A stretch of 64,000 bases of DNA from an uncultured Flavobacteriales bacterium (GCA_937129365.1 CAKZNB010000049.1:62001-126000), one strand, 5' to 3'. Counted from the stretch's first letter, positions 51,597 to 61,082 are shown. Numbers and translations are program-made. Notes: generated by a model not told the origin, from the letters alone.

Positions 51597-51887
51597 TTAT
51601 TTAACCTTTACTTTTTTCTTTACATCGTTAGAAAAATCTCTAGCTGGTTTAAAAGCAGGGATATTGTGTGCAGGTATAACTACAGAAGTATTTTTTGAAA
51701 TATTTCTTCCAGTTTTCTTAGCTCTTTTCTTAATAATAAAGCTACCAAAACCTCTTAAATATACATTTTCTCCTTTAGTCATGTTATCCTTTACTGTATC
51801 CATAAAAGATTCAACTGTTTTTAAAACTGTACTTTTTTCAATTCCTGTTTTTGCTGAAATTTGTTCAACTATTTCTGCCTTTGTCAT
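51597..51887 (-). CDS. HU family DNA-binding protein
   Basis: A 96-residue HU/IHF-fold protein. The N-terminal helices (MTKAEIVEQISAKTGIEKSTVLKTVESFMD) and the signature GFGSFIIKKRAKKTGRNI with the DNA-binding arm (VVIPAHNIPAFKPARDF) are complete. It bends and compacts DNA as a dimer. It is divergent from mutY across 140 bases of AT-rich DNA. Confidence 0.96.
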   Translation of the reverse strand: MTKAEIVEQISAKTGIEKSTVLKTVESFMDTVKDNMTKGENVYLRGFGSFIIKKRAKKTGRNISKNTSVVIPAHNIPAFKPARDFSNDVKKKVKVK

Positions 51888-52028
51888 AGTGTTTGTTTTT
51901 TAGTTATTTAACATTGTGTGGCAATTTTTACCACCGCTCTCTCAAAAGTTGAGACGAATTTAATGCTTTTTAATTTAAAATGTAAGTAATTTAGTGTTTT
52001 ATTTTCTATTCATATAACTGATTATCTA

Positions 52029-53069
52029 TTGATTAAAGAAAACTTTCTAAATAAATTACATTCTTGGTACAGCTTGAATAAGCGTCAATTGCCTTTTAGG
52101 GAAACTAATGACCCTTATTTTATATGGCTTTCAGAAATTATTTTACAACAAACTCGTGTAAATCAAGGGTTACCATACTATTATAAATTCACTCAGTTTT
52201 TTCCAACAGTTTTTGATTTAGCTAAGGCTACAGAAGAAGATGTATTAAACGCTTGGCAGGGATTGGGGTATTATTCTCGGGCAAGAAATTTACACTTTAC
52301 TGCAAAGTATGTTGTAAATGAGTTAAATGGAAAATTTCCAGTGTCATATTCCGAATTAATAAAGTTAAAAGGAATTGGTGATTATACAGCTTCTGCTATT
52401 TCTTCTTTTTCTAGTAAGGAAGTAGTTCCTGTTCTTGATGGGAATGTATACCGTTTTATTGGTAGATTATATGGTATTGCTACTCCTATTAATACTCCTA
52501 AGGCTATTAAAGAGTTTAAGTTAATTTTGAATAAACTTATCGATGTAGATAATCCAGATATATTTAATCAGGCTATTATTGAGTTTGGTGCACTTTATTG
52601 TAAACCAATCTCTCCAGATTGCGATAACTGCATATTTGCAGATAATTGTTTTGCTTTTCAATCAAAAAAAGTAACAGAATTCCCTGTGAAAATAAAAAAG
52701 AAAAAATCGATAGATAGATTCCTATCATTTTATGCTATTATAGATAATGGGTCGATATATTTAGAAAAAAGAACTGGGAACGCAATTTGGAAAAATTTAT
52801 ATGAGTTCCCGAATCATGAGTCAAAAGATGATTTTGAAAATGAAATATTACCAGAGAATTTGATTAGCTCTGTTGAAATAGATAGTGTTTCAAAAGGATA
52901 TAAGCATTTGTTGTCTCATCAAAACATTTATGCTAAGTTATTTGTTTGTAGTACTAAAAATGGATTTGAAGAGGAAAAAAAATGGATAAAAATTAGAACT
53001 TCTGAAATTGAAAATTATCCAATTCATAGACTTATGGAGAAAATGATTGAAGGTTTTGATATAAGTTAA
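52029..53069 (+). CDS. mutY: A/G-specific adenine glycosylase MutY
   Basis: A 346-residue glycosylase. It has LSEIILQQTRVNQGLPYY near residues 32-49, the HhH-GPD segment LKGIGDYTASAISSF with catalytic aspartate in the following LDGNVYR, a 4Fe-4S cluster loop with C-x6-C-x2-C-x5-C spacing (CKPISPDCDNCIFADNC), and a C-terminal NUDIX-like domain that recognises 8-oxoG. It removes adenine opposite 8-oxoguanine. The start is a TTG. The ssb-gldE-gldD group follows. Confidence 0.95.
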   Translation: MIKENFLNKLHSWYSLNKRQLPFRETNDPYFIWLSEIILQQTRVNQGLPYYYKFTQFFPTVFDLAKATEEDVLNAWQGLGYYSRARNLHFTAKYVVNELNGKFPVSYSELIKLKGIGDYTASAISSFSSKEVVPVLDGNVYRFIGRLYGIATPINTPKAIKEFKLILNKLIDVDNPDIFNQAIIEFGALYCKPISPDCDNCIFADNCFAFQSKKVTEFPVKIKKKKSIDRFLSFYAIIDNGSIYLEKRTGNAIWKNLYEFPNHESKDDFENEILPENLISSVEIDSVSKGYKHLLSHQNIYAKLFVCSTKNGFEEEKKWIKIRTSEIENYPIHRLMEKMIEGFDIS

Positions 53070-53134
53070 GCAATTAAAAGTGAAGAGGATTTTTTGTAGT
53101 GTAAATTTGATTTAGTAAATTGAATGAATAATTG

Positions 53135-53142
53135 TAATTTTG
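53135..53142 (+). promoter_or_regulatory. TAnnTTTG -7 element of ssb
   Basis: TAATTTTG matches the consensus 17 bases before the ssb ATG. It would give ssb-gldE-gldD a promoter separate from mutY. Confidence 0.5.
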
Positions 53143-53158
53143 AAAAAATAAATAAATC

Positions 53159-53584
53159 ATGGCAGGAGTAAATAAGGTAATATTAGTTGGAAACTTAGGA
53201 AAAGACCCTGAAGTGAGGCACCTTGAGAGTGGAGCAGTAGTTGCAAATTTTCCTTTAGCTACTTCGGAGAGTTATAAGGATAGAAAAACTGGTGAGAGAA
53301 TTACTCAAACTGAATGGCATAATATTGTGATTTGGAGAGGATTGGCTGAAGTTGCTGAAAAATATCTAAAGAAGGGAAGTTCTGTTTATGTTGAAGGAAA
53401 ACTAAGAACTCGCTCTTGGGATGACAAAGAAGGAAATAAAAGATATACCACAGAAATTGTAGCAGACAATATGACTATGCTTGGAGGAAAGTCTGATTCT
53501 GCAGGAAATAATTCTAGTAACAGCACTTCTGAGCCAGATGTTTCCTCTTTTGATGATGATTCAAACGGAGATTTACCTTTTTAA
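53159..53584 (+). CDS. ssb: Single-stranded DNA-binding protein
   Basis: A 141-residue SSB. The OB fold (about residues 1-110) has the [16 protein letters not shown] opening and the [20 protein letters not shown] core. A short serine/asparagine-rich linker leads to the acidic tip [10 protein letters not shown], which recruits repair and replication proteins. It forms tetramers. It lies between mutY and gldE, an order I recall from other gliding Bacteroidota. Confidence 0.97.
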   Translation: MAGVNKVILVGNLGKDPEVRHLESGAVVANFPLATSESYKDRKTGERITQTEWHNIVIWRGLAEVAEKYLKKGSSVYVEGKLRTRSWDDKEGNKRYTTEIVADNMTMLGGKSDSAGNNSSNSTSEPDVSSFDDDSNGDLPF

Positions 53585-53610
53585 ATAGTATTAACTAAAA
53601 CCTGAGCTCA

Positions 53611-54945
53611 TTGGAACCCTCGAGTATTGAGCCCTTATCGGGGCTACTTTTTACACTTAATTCTATATCAATTCCTGTAATCATCTCTTTTGTAGTGATG
53701 CTATTACTTCTTTTAAGTTCGGCACTAATTTCTGGCTCAGAGGTTGCTTTTTTCTCAATAGATGCCAAAGACAGAGAATTTTTAAGTAATGAAAAAGACC
53801 TCGTTTCAACAAGAGTTTTAGATTTATTGATGAGGCCTAAAAGACTATTGGCAACTATATTAATTGCTAATAATTTCATCAATATTGCGATTGTAATATT
53901 ATCTACTTTTATTATCAACAACTTATTTTCTTTTGACGAAACCGAACAATTACTTAATTTTTTAATTACGGTTATAATTGCCACATTACTTATACTTATG
54001 GTAGGTGAAGTTATTCCTAAAGTATATGCAACAAATAATGGTATTAAGTTAGCTAAGTTTATGGCTACTCCACTTTTATTTATCGGTAAAATATGTTCGC
54101 CCTTGAGCAGTTTACTAGTCAGTAGTACTTCTTTTATTGATAAAAGAATAAAAAAATCGGCTACAGAAATTTCAGTAAATGATTTGGATCATGCGCTTGA
54201 AATAACTGATATTGAAGGGGTAACCGATGAGGATAAAAAAATTCTTGAGGGTATTGTGAAATTTGGGGAAACGGATGTGAAACAGATAATGAAATCAAGA
54301 GTTGATGTTGTTGCTTTTGATGAAACCACTGAATTTAGTGAGTTACTTCCTCAGATTATTGAAAATGGATATTCTCGAATTCCTATTTTTCAAGAATCAT
54401 TTGATAATATATCGGGGGTACTTTACGTAAAAGACTTGCTTCCAAAACTTGGCGAAAGTAATGCAGATTGGAAAAGCCTATTGCGTGAACCATTTTTTGT
54501 TCCCGAAAGTAAAAAAATTGACGATTTACTTCGTCAGTTTCAGGAATCTAAAATTCACATGGCAATAGTAGTTGATGAGTATGGTGGTACATCTGGTATT
54601 GTAACGCTTGAAGATGTAATTGAGGAGATATTAGGAGAAATATCTGATGAGTTTGATGATGATGATATTGTGTATTCTAAGATTGATGAGAACAACTATG
54701 TGTTTGAAGGAAAGATTGCTCTTGTTGATATGTACAAGATTATGGATATTGAAGGAGAAGTTTTTGAGGAAGAAAAAGGAGAATCTGATACGCTTGCAGG
54801 ATTTTTGATTGAAAAATCAGGTAAAATAATGAAGAAAAATGAACGGATTAACTTTGATGACTATTTATTTGAGGTAGAAGCTGCCGATAAAAGAAGAATA
54901 AAACAAGTGAAAGTAACTCGTAAAAATGAATTAGAAGATGCTTAG
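53611..54945 (+). CDS. gldE: Gliding motility protein GldE (CNNM/CorC family)
   Basis: A 444-residue inner-membrane protein. A CNNM/DUF21 domain with three to four membrane helices (about residues 20-160, SGSEVAFFSIDAKDRE) is followed by two CBS domains (about 205-330, VDEYGGTSGIVTLEDVIEEILGE) and a CorC_HlyC transporter-associated domain (about 350-440). GldE is needed for gliding and T9SS function in some species, together with GldD. The start is TTG. gldD overlaps its end by 8 bases. Confidence 0.92.
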   Translation: MEPSSIEPLSGLLFTLNSISIPVIISFVVMLLLLLSSALISGSEVAFFSIDAKDREFLSNEKDLVSTRVLDLLMRPKRLLATILIANNFINIAIVILSTFIINNLFSFDETEQLLNFLITVIIATLLILMVGEVIPKVYATNNGIKLAKFMATPLLFIGKICSPLSSLLVSSTSFIDKRIKKSATEISVNDLDHALEITDIEGVTDEDKKILEGIVKFGETDVKQIMKSRVDVVAFDETTEFSELLPQIIENGYSRIPIFQESFDNISGVLYVKDLLPKLGESNADWKSLLREPFFVPESKKIDDLLRQFQESKIHMAIVVDEYGGTSGIVTLEDVIEEILGEISDEFDDDDIVYSKIDENNYVFEGKIALVDMYKIMDIEGEVFEEEKGESDTLAGFLIEKSGKIMKKNERINFDDYLFEVEAADKRRIKQVKVTRKNELEDA

Positions 54946-55507
54946 AATATTAACAATTGTAATTATTTGTGCTACTCTAATTGGGTGTAAAGAAGAAACA
55001 TACTATCCAAAACCTCATGGGCATTTCAGAATAAGTTTTCCTGATACTGTTGAGATGAAAGCCTACGAAGGAAGCTGCAACTACACTTATGAATATCCGT
55101 TTTTTGCTGTAGTTCAGGATAAGCCAAATTGTAACCAGGATATTTATTTTCCATATTACAATGCGGTACTGCACATTACAAGTATTAAATTTGATAATGT
55201 AGGTAATAATAATTTATTTTATCACACTGAATATTCTAGGAAATTAGCCTATGAGCATAGGGTAAAAGCAGATGCCATTAATGAATCTATTTTTACAAAT
55301 GACTCGTCAAGAGTGTATGGAGTTGCTTACGAAATCATTGGAAATGTGGCTAGTAACTATCAGTTTTTTTTAACGGATAGTACCGATAATATTTTTAGAG
55401 GTTCTCTTTATTTTAATGTTCGGCCTAATATTGATTCAATTCGTCCAGTCCTCAGTTTTCTTAAAGAAAATATTGAGGGAATGATTGAGACTTTTGATTG
55501 GAAATGA
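54938..55507 (+). CDS. gldD: Gliding motility lipoprotein GldD
   Basis: A 189-residue lipoprotein with lipobox LIGC (Cys17) followed by the family opening YYPKPHGHFRISFPD. The mid-part YPFFAVVQDKPNCNQDIYFPYYNAVLHITS is also typical of GldD. It is required for gliding and chitin use in Flavobacterium. Its start lies 8 bases inside gldE, which implies coupling. Confidence 0.94.
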   Translation: MLRILTIVIICATLIGCKEETYYPKPHGHFRISFPDTVEMKAYEGSCNYTYEYPFFAVVQDKPNCNQDIYFPYYNAVLHITSIKFDNVGNNNLFYHTEYSRKLAYEHRVKADAINESIFTNDSSRVYGVAYEIIGNVASNYQFFLTDSTDNIFRGSLYFNVRPNIDSIRPVLSFLKENIEGMIETFDWK

Positions 55508-55546
55508 TTTTAAGTGATTAGTATTTGGTGAAAAATGATTAGTTTT

Positions 55547-56353
55547 TTATTTACTCCAAGTAAAATTTGAATTCATAAAGCCTAAATCAGTAGCAATTTT
55601 GAAAGGTTTAATAGGATTTTTAAGTTCATAAACTGTAACGCTATCTAATTCTAAATAATCATCTACGACACTGTGATGTAAAGCTAAATTTAAACCATTA
55701 TAACTTCTTTGAACACTAGGGTATCTTACTCCTACTATGTTTTCACTCAAAGCTATATCAAAATAGATAGAAGCTAATTTATAATCCCAATGAGACTTTA
55801 TGTCTTTTTTAGAAAATTCTTTTGCAAAAAAGTTTAGTAATTTATAAGAGTTTTCATTTCGTTCTAAAAAAGAGCTTAAATCATTTTTCCAAACCTTTTG
55901 TTTTTCATCAAAATATTGATTTGTATTATAATCTTCACTGAAAGATATATCTAAAACTTCAATATCTTTTTTTGTTTTCCACATCCCAATTGTTATATAA
56001 TCTTTCTCACATTCTTTATTAGGGTCAAAGAATTCACTTACAGTTTCATATATAGTTGTTTCAGGTGCATAATCATCTCTGGAATAAGGAATACAACCAT
56101 AAAAAACAGATTGATGAGGTTTATTACATCTTCCGTACTCTATAATATTGCCGAAATCAGTTCTATAAGAGATTTCAAATTCACTATTAAATGATTCAAT
56201 GTTTTCCTTTGATCTACCCCTAAAAACTGGCATTCCAGCTTTTATTATATGTGTAACTAGAGGAATGTTATAATTAGCTTTAAGATAATTATATAATTTC
56301 CTATGTCCAATTTTAGATAGGTCTGCTGAAGCTAATTGATTTAACAAGTCCAT
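55547..56353 (-). CDS. RES-domain protein (ADP-ribosyltransferase-like), no antitoxin seen
   Basis: A 268-residue protein with the RES-domain signature spread over its length: FRGR with R45, GRCNKPHQSVFYGC (GR at 74-75), ETTIYETVSEF with E103, and VGVRYPSVQRSYNGLNLALH with S213. The Arg-Glu-Ser set gives the domain its name. RES proteins of ParT/MbcT type modify or degrade NAD. This one is longer than typical toxins (about 150-200 residues), with an extra N-terminal helical segment. No Xre/MbcA-like antitoxin gene is adjacent. It follows the ABC permease gene by 27 bases on the same strand. Confidence 0.7.
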   Translation of the reverse strand: MDLLNQLASADLSKIGHRKLYNYLKANYNIPLVTHIIKAGMPVFRGRSKENIESFNSEFEISYRTDFGNIIEYGRCNKPHQSVFYGCIPYSRDDYAPETTIYETVSEFFDPNKECEKDYITIGMWKTKKDIEVLDISFSEDYNTNQYFDEKQKVWKNDLSSFLERNENSYKLLNFFAKEFSKKDIKSHWDYKLASIYFDIALSENIVGVRYPSVQRSYNGLNLALHHSVVDDYLELDSVTVYELKNPIKPFKIATDLGFMNSNFTWSK

Positions 56354-56380
56354 ATCAATCTATTCACTTTTTACTAATCA

Positions 56381-57787
56381 CTAACTCTTATACCTAATCC
56401 ATTTAAACATTTCTTTATAGGTAACTTTCTTTCCATACATAAGGATTCCTGTTTTGTATATTCTTGCTCCAAGCCATGTGGTTCCTATAAATGTGAGGAT
56501 AAGAATAGCAATAGAAAGTAATACTTCCCACATTTCTACGGACTCCATTGAGATTCTTATTAGCATCACAACTGGTGATGTAAATGGAATCATGGATAGC
56601 CAAAACATGGCTGGTCCTTCAGGGTTTGTCATTACAGAAAATTGTGCAACATACAATCCTAATGCCAAAGGAATCATTACTGGAATAAGAAATTGTTGAG
56701 TATCAGTTTCGCTATCCACTGCTGCTCCAATAGCCGCATACAAAGAAGAGTATAGTAGGTATCCTCCTAAAAAATAAACTAAGAAAGAGGAAATAAGTGC
56801 TAACCAGGGGAGGTTAAAAAGTGTACCAATTACACCTGAGTTTTTTTCAACCATATCAGACATATCGCCCGCAGACATTGCAGACAAAGCTTCTGGAGAA
56901 GAATCCATTCCTAAAAATGGGCTAATCACTGCAACTAAAATTCCTGTAAGAATTATCCATATTAAAAATTGAGTAAGTCCCACAAATCCAATTCCTACAA
57001 TTTTCCCCATCATTATTTGAAAAGGTTTTACAGAAGAAATTATTACTTCAATAATTCTGTTTGTTTTTTCTTCAATTACCCCTCGCATCACCTGCATACC
57101 AAAGGTCATGATAAACATAAATATCAATATAGAAAACCCAAATCCTGCAAATGCTGCAGTTTTAAACTCTGCTTTGTCTTCAATTTTTACTCCCATGTCA
57201 TCCACATTGGAAATTGCTATAGCATTAAGTCCTACATTGGTGTTAATAGAATCATATTGACTCTTAGAAATCCCTATGTCTTTTAGTAGTAAATTTTCTC
57301 GAGCTCTATTTATTAAAGAAGTTATTTTAGTTTCGGTAGGGGAGTTAGGAGCTTTTTTGTAATAAATTTCCGCACTATTATCCGAGCGATTAATAATTTT
57401 TTTAGGTAGATAAACCAAGTAATCATACTTGCTATCTTCTTTTTTTAATTCTTTAATAGCTGAAAGAAAATCAGTATCAGGACGATGAAGTTTAATGTTA
57501 TTTTTTATTTTTTCTTTCTTTTTGTCATCATCAATACTATATTTTTTGTCTTTGATTTTCTTTTTTAAATCTTCTATCTGAATAGCTTCCATTCCCTCAG
57601 CCATAACCATTGTATCATCCACAATTAGCACATCATAATCTTCTTCTTTCGGCATAGCTAGTAATACAATAGCTGCAAAAAATCCAGCAAAAAGTAGAGG
57701 CCCTAACAAAGTCATCAACAAAAATGATTTTTTCTTGACTCTGGTTAAATATTCTCGTTTTATGATTAATCCGGTCTTATTTTTCAT
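56381..57787 (-). CDS. ABC-2 type exporter permease (NatB-like)
   Basis: A 468-residue membrane protein. One helix near the N-terminus (about residues 20-45) is followed by a large extracytoplasmic domain (about 46-215). Five to six helices are packed in the C-terminal half, with MRGVIEEKTNRIIEVIISSVKPFQIMMGKI, a motif of NatB/ABC-2 permeases. It pairs with the ATPase encoded 3 bases upstream. Homologues export sodium or other small molecules; the substrate here is not known. Confidence 0.9.
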   Translation of the reverse strand: MKNKTGLIIKREYLTRVKKKSFLLMTLLGPLLFAGFFAAIVLLAMPKEEDYDVLIVDDTMVMAEGMEAIQIEDLKKKIKDKKYSIDDDKKKEKIKNNIKLHRPDTDFLSAIKELKKEDSKYDYLVYLPKKIINRSDNSAEIYYKKAPNSPTETKITSLINRARENLLLKDIGISKSQYDSINTNVGLNAIAISNVDDMGVKIEDKAEFKTAAFAGFGFSILIFMFIMTFGMQVMRGVIEEKTNRIIEVIISSVKPFQIMMGKIVGIGFVGLTQFLIWIILTGILVAVISPFLGMDSSPEALSAMSAGDMSDMVEKNSGVIGTLFNLPWLALISSFLVYFLGGYLLYSSLYAAIGAAVDSETDTQQFLIPVMIPLALGLYVAQFSVMTNPEGPAMFWLSMIPFTSPVVMLIRISMESVEMWEVLLSIAILILTFIGTTWLGARIYKTGILMYGKKVTYKEMFKWIRYKS

Positions 57788-57790
57788 AGC

Positions 57791-58729
57791 TTAGTTTTTG
57801 CTTGTCAATTCGTTATTAGTATTTACCACTTCAATAAAAATCTCGCTCATTGTTGGAATAATTTCATTTACTTGCTTCAATTCTACTTCTTCAGAAATTA
57901 GTGTAGAAAGTAAATTGTTTAAAGAATTATCACCTAAAATTTTCACTGTAGCTCGGTGGTTATCATTATCAAAAGATTCTTTCTCAATTAACTCATAATT
58001 AGTCCAGAGTGCATTGGCAAAACCAATCATATTTCCTTTAAAATCAATTTCGTATACGTTTTTGCTATATTCTTTTTTAATGTCAGAAACTTTTCCATCT
58101 AATACTTTTTTAGAAGAATTAATCAAAGCGATATTGTCACAGATTTCTTCAACAGAGCCCATGTTGTGAGTAGATAAGAAAATTGTTGCTCCTTCATCTT
58201 TCAGCTTCATGATTTCGCTTTTAATTAAATTAGCATTGATAGGGTCAAACCCACTAAATGGTTCGTCTAGAATTAAAATTTTTGGTTTATGAAGCACTGT
58301 GGTAATAAACTGTACTTTCTGAGCCATTCCTTTTGAAAGTTCTTCTACTTTTTTGTTCCACCAGTTTCCTATTTCAAATTTTTCAAACCATTGTAATAAC
58401 TCACGTTTTGCATCTGATTTACTCATACCTTTTAATTGAGCGAGGTACATGGCTTGTTCACCAATTTGCATTTTTTTATACAATCCTCTTTCTTCGGGCA
58501 AGTATCCAATATCTTCAATATGTTTCGGATTCAAACGCTCTCCATTAATTATTATCTCTCCAGAATCAGGAGCTGTTATCTGGTTTACAATTCGTATCAA
58601 AGAGGTTTTTCCTGCACCATTTGGGCCTAGTAATCCAAATATAGTTTGTGGCTCTACACTTAGGCTTACATCATTTAGTGCTACATGATTGTGATAAGAT
58701 TTGTGTATGTTTTTTGCTTCAAAAATCAT
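57791..58729 (-). CDS. ABC transporter ATP-binding protein (NatA-like)
   Basis: A 312-residue ATPase with Walker A GPNGAGKTS (about residues 35-43), signature LSKGMAQKVQF, Walker B ILILDEPFSGFDP and switch histidine in LSTHNMGSVEE. A DUF4162-like C-terminal extension (about 215-312) matches NatA-type exporters. Its stop is 3 bases before the permease start, so they form one transporter. The RES gene lies at the end of the same unit. Confidence 0.93.
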   Translation of the reverse strand: MIFEAKNIHKSYHNHVALNDVSLSVEPQTIFGLLGPNGAGKTSLIRIVNQITAPDSGEIIINGERLNPKHIEDIGYLPEERGLYKKMQIGEQAMYLAQLKGMSKSDAKRELLQWFEKFEIGNWWNKKVEELSKGMAQKVQFITTVLHKPKILILDEPFSGFDPINANLIKSEIMKLKDEGATIFLSTHNMGSVEEICDNIALINSSKKVLDGKVSDIKKEYSKNVYEIDFKGNMIGFANALWTNYELIEKESFDNDNHRATVKILGDNSLNNLLSTLISEEVELKQVNEIIPTMSEIFIEVVNTNNELTSKN

Positions 58730-58844
58730 AGTATAATTTTTAGTTAAGTAAAAATAGTAAAAGGTTTGTTTTTACCACTCAAAACTTGTTAAATGGTTTG
58801 GATAAATGTTGAGAGGTGTTTTTGAGTAATCATAATAAGCTGTT

Positions 58845-58915
58845 ATTCCTGCCTTCGCAGGAATCTTTGTGTTATTTTATGATTCTCGCGATTACATTCC
58901 TGCCTTCGCAGGAAT
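58845..58915. repeat. Pair of identical 20-bp palindromes (REP-like element)
   Basis: ATTCCTGCCTTCGCAGGAAT occurs at 58845-58864 and again at 58896-58915, 31 bases apart. Each copy is a stem of eight pairs around a CTTC-centred loop. The 71-base unit is more GC-rich than its surroundings and ends in TGACAC, like the GTCATTCCTGCGAAGGCAGGAAT repeats scattered in many bacterial genomes. It lies between the NatA gene promoter side and the M49 terminator. Confidence 0.85.
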
Positions 58916-58937
58916 GACACTATCACTTTAATAACAA

Positions 58938-58970
58938 AAAAGCACCATTCAATTAAGAATGGTGCTTTTA
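58938..58970 (-). terminator. Intrinsic terminator after the M49 peptidase gene
   Basis: A 10-bp perfect stem AGCACCATTC/GAATGGTGCT around a seven-base loop is followed on the minus strand by TTTTTTG. It is 22 bases after the peptidase stop. Confidence 0.9.
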
Positions 58971-58988
58971 AATTAAGGTTAGAGCTTG

Positions 58989-61052
58989 TTAATTATACTC
59001 AGGCAAGAAAGCAAAACGCTTTGAATATTCTAACATTTGCTCATCGTAGTTTTGGTATTCAATAGTAAAATCTGTGATTTCTCCTGCGTTATTAGTTACA
59101 GGCACAATCTTAGGATTTACAAAACCTCTGTAAGGTTGAATATTAAGTGGTTTTACTCTGTCCAATACTTCTTTGTGTATTTCTTGGTCAACTTTTACTC
59201 CGTAGTTCTCTACCAAGTTTTTTCCAGCTTCATAATCTCCTTCAGATTTAATTCTCTGAATTTCTTTCAATAATTGACCAAATAAATCTCTCAATTTTTC
59301 ATAGTCATTAATTTCAAAATAAGTTTTTCCGTCTCTTTTTACTTTAGAAATTACATTTGCTTCAGCTCCTTTTTCAAAAGCCCATGAAGCAACCAATTGT
59401 CTGTTTCTCATGTGAGCTTCTTCAATATCAGCTCCTAAATCCAATCTAGATAATTGTGTCATCATTCCGTTTCTGATATACCCATCATACTCAGCAATTC
59501 CTACATCTAAGGATTCAACCAATCCTAAATCAACCATTTTGTTGTCCATAATATAATATAGTCCAACTAAATCAGCTCTTGCTTCTTCAAGAGTAGAAGA
59601 GTAGTTTTTTAATGTTTCTTTTGGTGTTTTTACTCCAGGATTCAATTGCCCAGAAGCATGTCCTACCACTTCGTGAAGTGCAGTATGCATTTTTCCTGCA
59701 GTTTTTCCATGAGCCTTGCTCAAGGCAATTTCAGTTGAATCATTTGCAAATTCAGTTAAAATTCCACTTCCTCCAGCTTCGTTGTAGGCAGAAATAATAT
59801 TTCCTAAAGAAACCGATTTTGAACCGTGCATAGTTCTAATCCAGTTAGCATTTGGTAAGTTCACCCCAATTGGAGTAGAAGGAGATGCATCACCAGCTTC
59901 ACCAGCTACATCAACTACTTTGTAAGAAACTCCTTTCACATTTTTCTTTTTGTGTTCAGGCATTAATGGAGCATTATCTTCAAACCATTGTACGTTTTTC
60001 GCCACAACAGACATTATTTCTGTCATTTTAAAATCTTTAAGCTCAACAACTGTTTCAAAAGAACCAGAATATCCCAAGGGATCATTGTACACTTCAATAA
60101 AGCTATTGATGTAATCAATGTCTCCATCAGTAGCAGCCACCCAAGCAATGTTGTATTGGCTCCAGATTTTAAGATCTCCAGTTTTGTAATATTCAATTAA
60201 TAAACCTAAAGCATTTGCTTGGTCGGCATTTTCAGCAACACCTTGAGCTTTTTCTAACCAACCAATAATTTCAGTTATTGCTTCTCCATACATTCCTCCT
60301 TTTTTGTATGTTTTCTCCATCAGTTTTTCATCTTCTCCTTTTACCAACTGAGAATTTAATCCATATTCTACAGGAGTTGGGTTTAAAGTATCAATGATTG
60401 TTTTGTAGTATGCCTCAACTTCTTCCTGGGTTAAATCTGGGCCGTAAAAATTTACCGCAGAAGCATTTACTAGATCTACATCCTTAGATAAGTTTACTTT
60501 TTTAGCGTCATAGCTTTCATCAAAAATTGCTTTTTTAGCTTCGTCAGACAATTCAGCACCTACTTGTTCAAGAGCATCATTCAAAAATCCTTTGCTAAAA
60601 TCAGCTTTAAATTTATCGTTAGAATAATGGTGGTGGATTCCGTTAGCAAACCAAATTCTTTTTAGATAAGTAGTGAAATTTTGAAAATCTTCACTATTTC
60701 TGTCTCCAACAAAATCTGTGTATACTTTTTCAAGAGCTCTTTTGATAGATAAATTATGACGGTAATTTTGGTCATAGATTATTTCTCTACCTGCATAGCC
60801 AGCCATTGTTAGGTAGTATGCATATTTCTTTTGTTGTAATGTTAATTTGTCCCAAGATGGAATTTTGTATCTGATTACTTCAATATCACCAAATTTATCT
60901 ACTTGGTATGAGAATTCTCCTGAGTTATCAAATTTTTCTAATTCAAAAGAAGAAGAAACTGCTTCCTTTTTGTCCTCAGTTTTAGTTTCGTTTCCGCAAG
61001 AAAATAATAATCCTGCCGCAACCGTTGTTATTAATATAGATTTAATATTCAT
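58989..61052 (-). CDS. M49 family dipeptidyl peptidase III-like lipoprotein
   Basis: A 687-residue protein from ATG 61052. The track start, 17 codons upstream, precedes a promoter element (61075-61082). From 61052 the protein begins with a clean lipoprotein signal (SILITTVAAGLLFSC, Cys about 19). The zinc motif HEVVGH of the HExxGH type lies near residues 458-463, and the downstream glutamate motif is EEARADLVGLYY (about 485). Classical DPP III is cytosolic; here the enzyme is probably anchored in the periplasm or outer membrane and trims dipeptides from exported peptides. It is monocistronic. Confidence 0.9.
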   Translation of the reverse strand: MNIKSILITTVAAGLLFSCGNETKTEDKKEAVSSSFELEKFDNSGEFSYQVDKFGDIEVIRYKIPSWDKLTLQQKKYAYYLTMAGYAGREIIYDQNYRHNLSIKRALEKVYTDFVGDRNSEDFQNFTTYLKRIWFANGIHHHYSNDKFKADFSKGFLNDALEQVGAELSDEAKKAIFDESYDAKKVNLSKDVDLVNASAVNFYGPDLTQEEVEAYYKTIIDTLNPTPVEYGLNSQLVKGEDEKLMEKTYKKGGMYGEAITEIIGWLEKAQGVAENADQANALGLLIEYYKTGDLKIWSQYNIAWVAATDGDIDYINSFIEVYNDPLGYSGSFETVVELKDFKMTEIMSVVAKNVQWFEDNAPLMPEHKKKNVKGVSYKVVDVAGEAGDASPSTPIGVNLPNANWIRTMHGSKSVSLGNIISAYNEAGGSGILTEFANDSTEIALSKAHGKTAGKMHTALHEVVGHASGQLNPGVKTPKETLKNYSSTLEEARADLVGLYYIMDNKMVDLGLVESLDVGIAEYDGYIRNGMMTQLSRLDLGADIEEAHMRNRQLVASWAFEKGAEANVISKVKRDGKTYFEINDYEKLRDLFGQLLKEIQRIKSEGDYEAGKNLVENYGVKVDQEIHKEVLDRVKPLNIQPYRGFVNPKIVPVTNNAGEITDFTIEYQNYDEQMLEYSKRFAFLPEYN

Positions 61053-61074
61053 TTCGATTATTTTTTGTTTCAAA

Positions 61075-61082
61075 CAAAGATA
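61075..61082 (-). promoter_or_regulatory. TAnnTTTG -7 element of the M49 peptidase gene
   Basis: On the minus strand it reads TATCTTTG, 22 bases before ATG 61052, and lies inside the longer ORF-track version. It therefore decides for the shorter start. Confidence 0.6.

Noticed and set aside
58845-58967. Palindromes considered as a CRISPR remnant
   Set aside because: Only two copies with one 31-base spacer, no cas genes, and the adjacent hairpin is an ordinary terminator.
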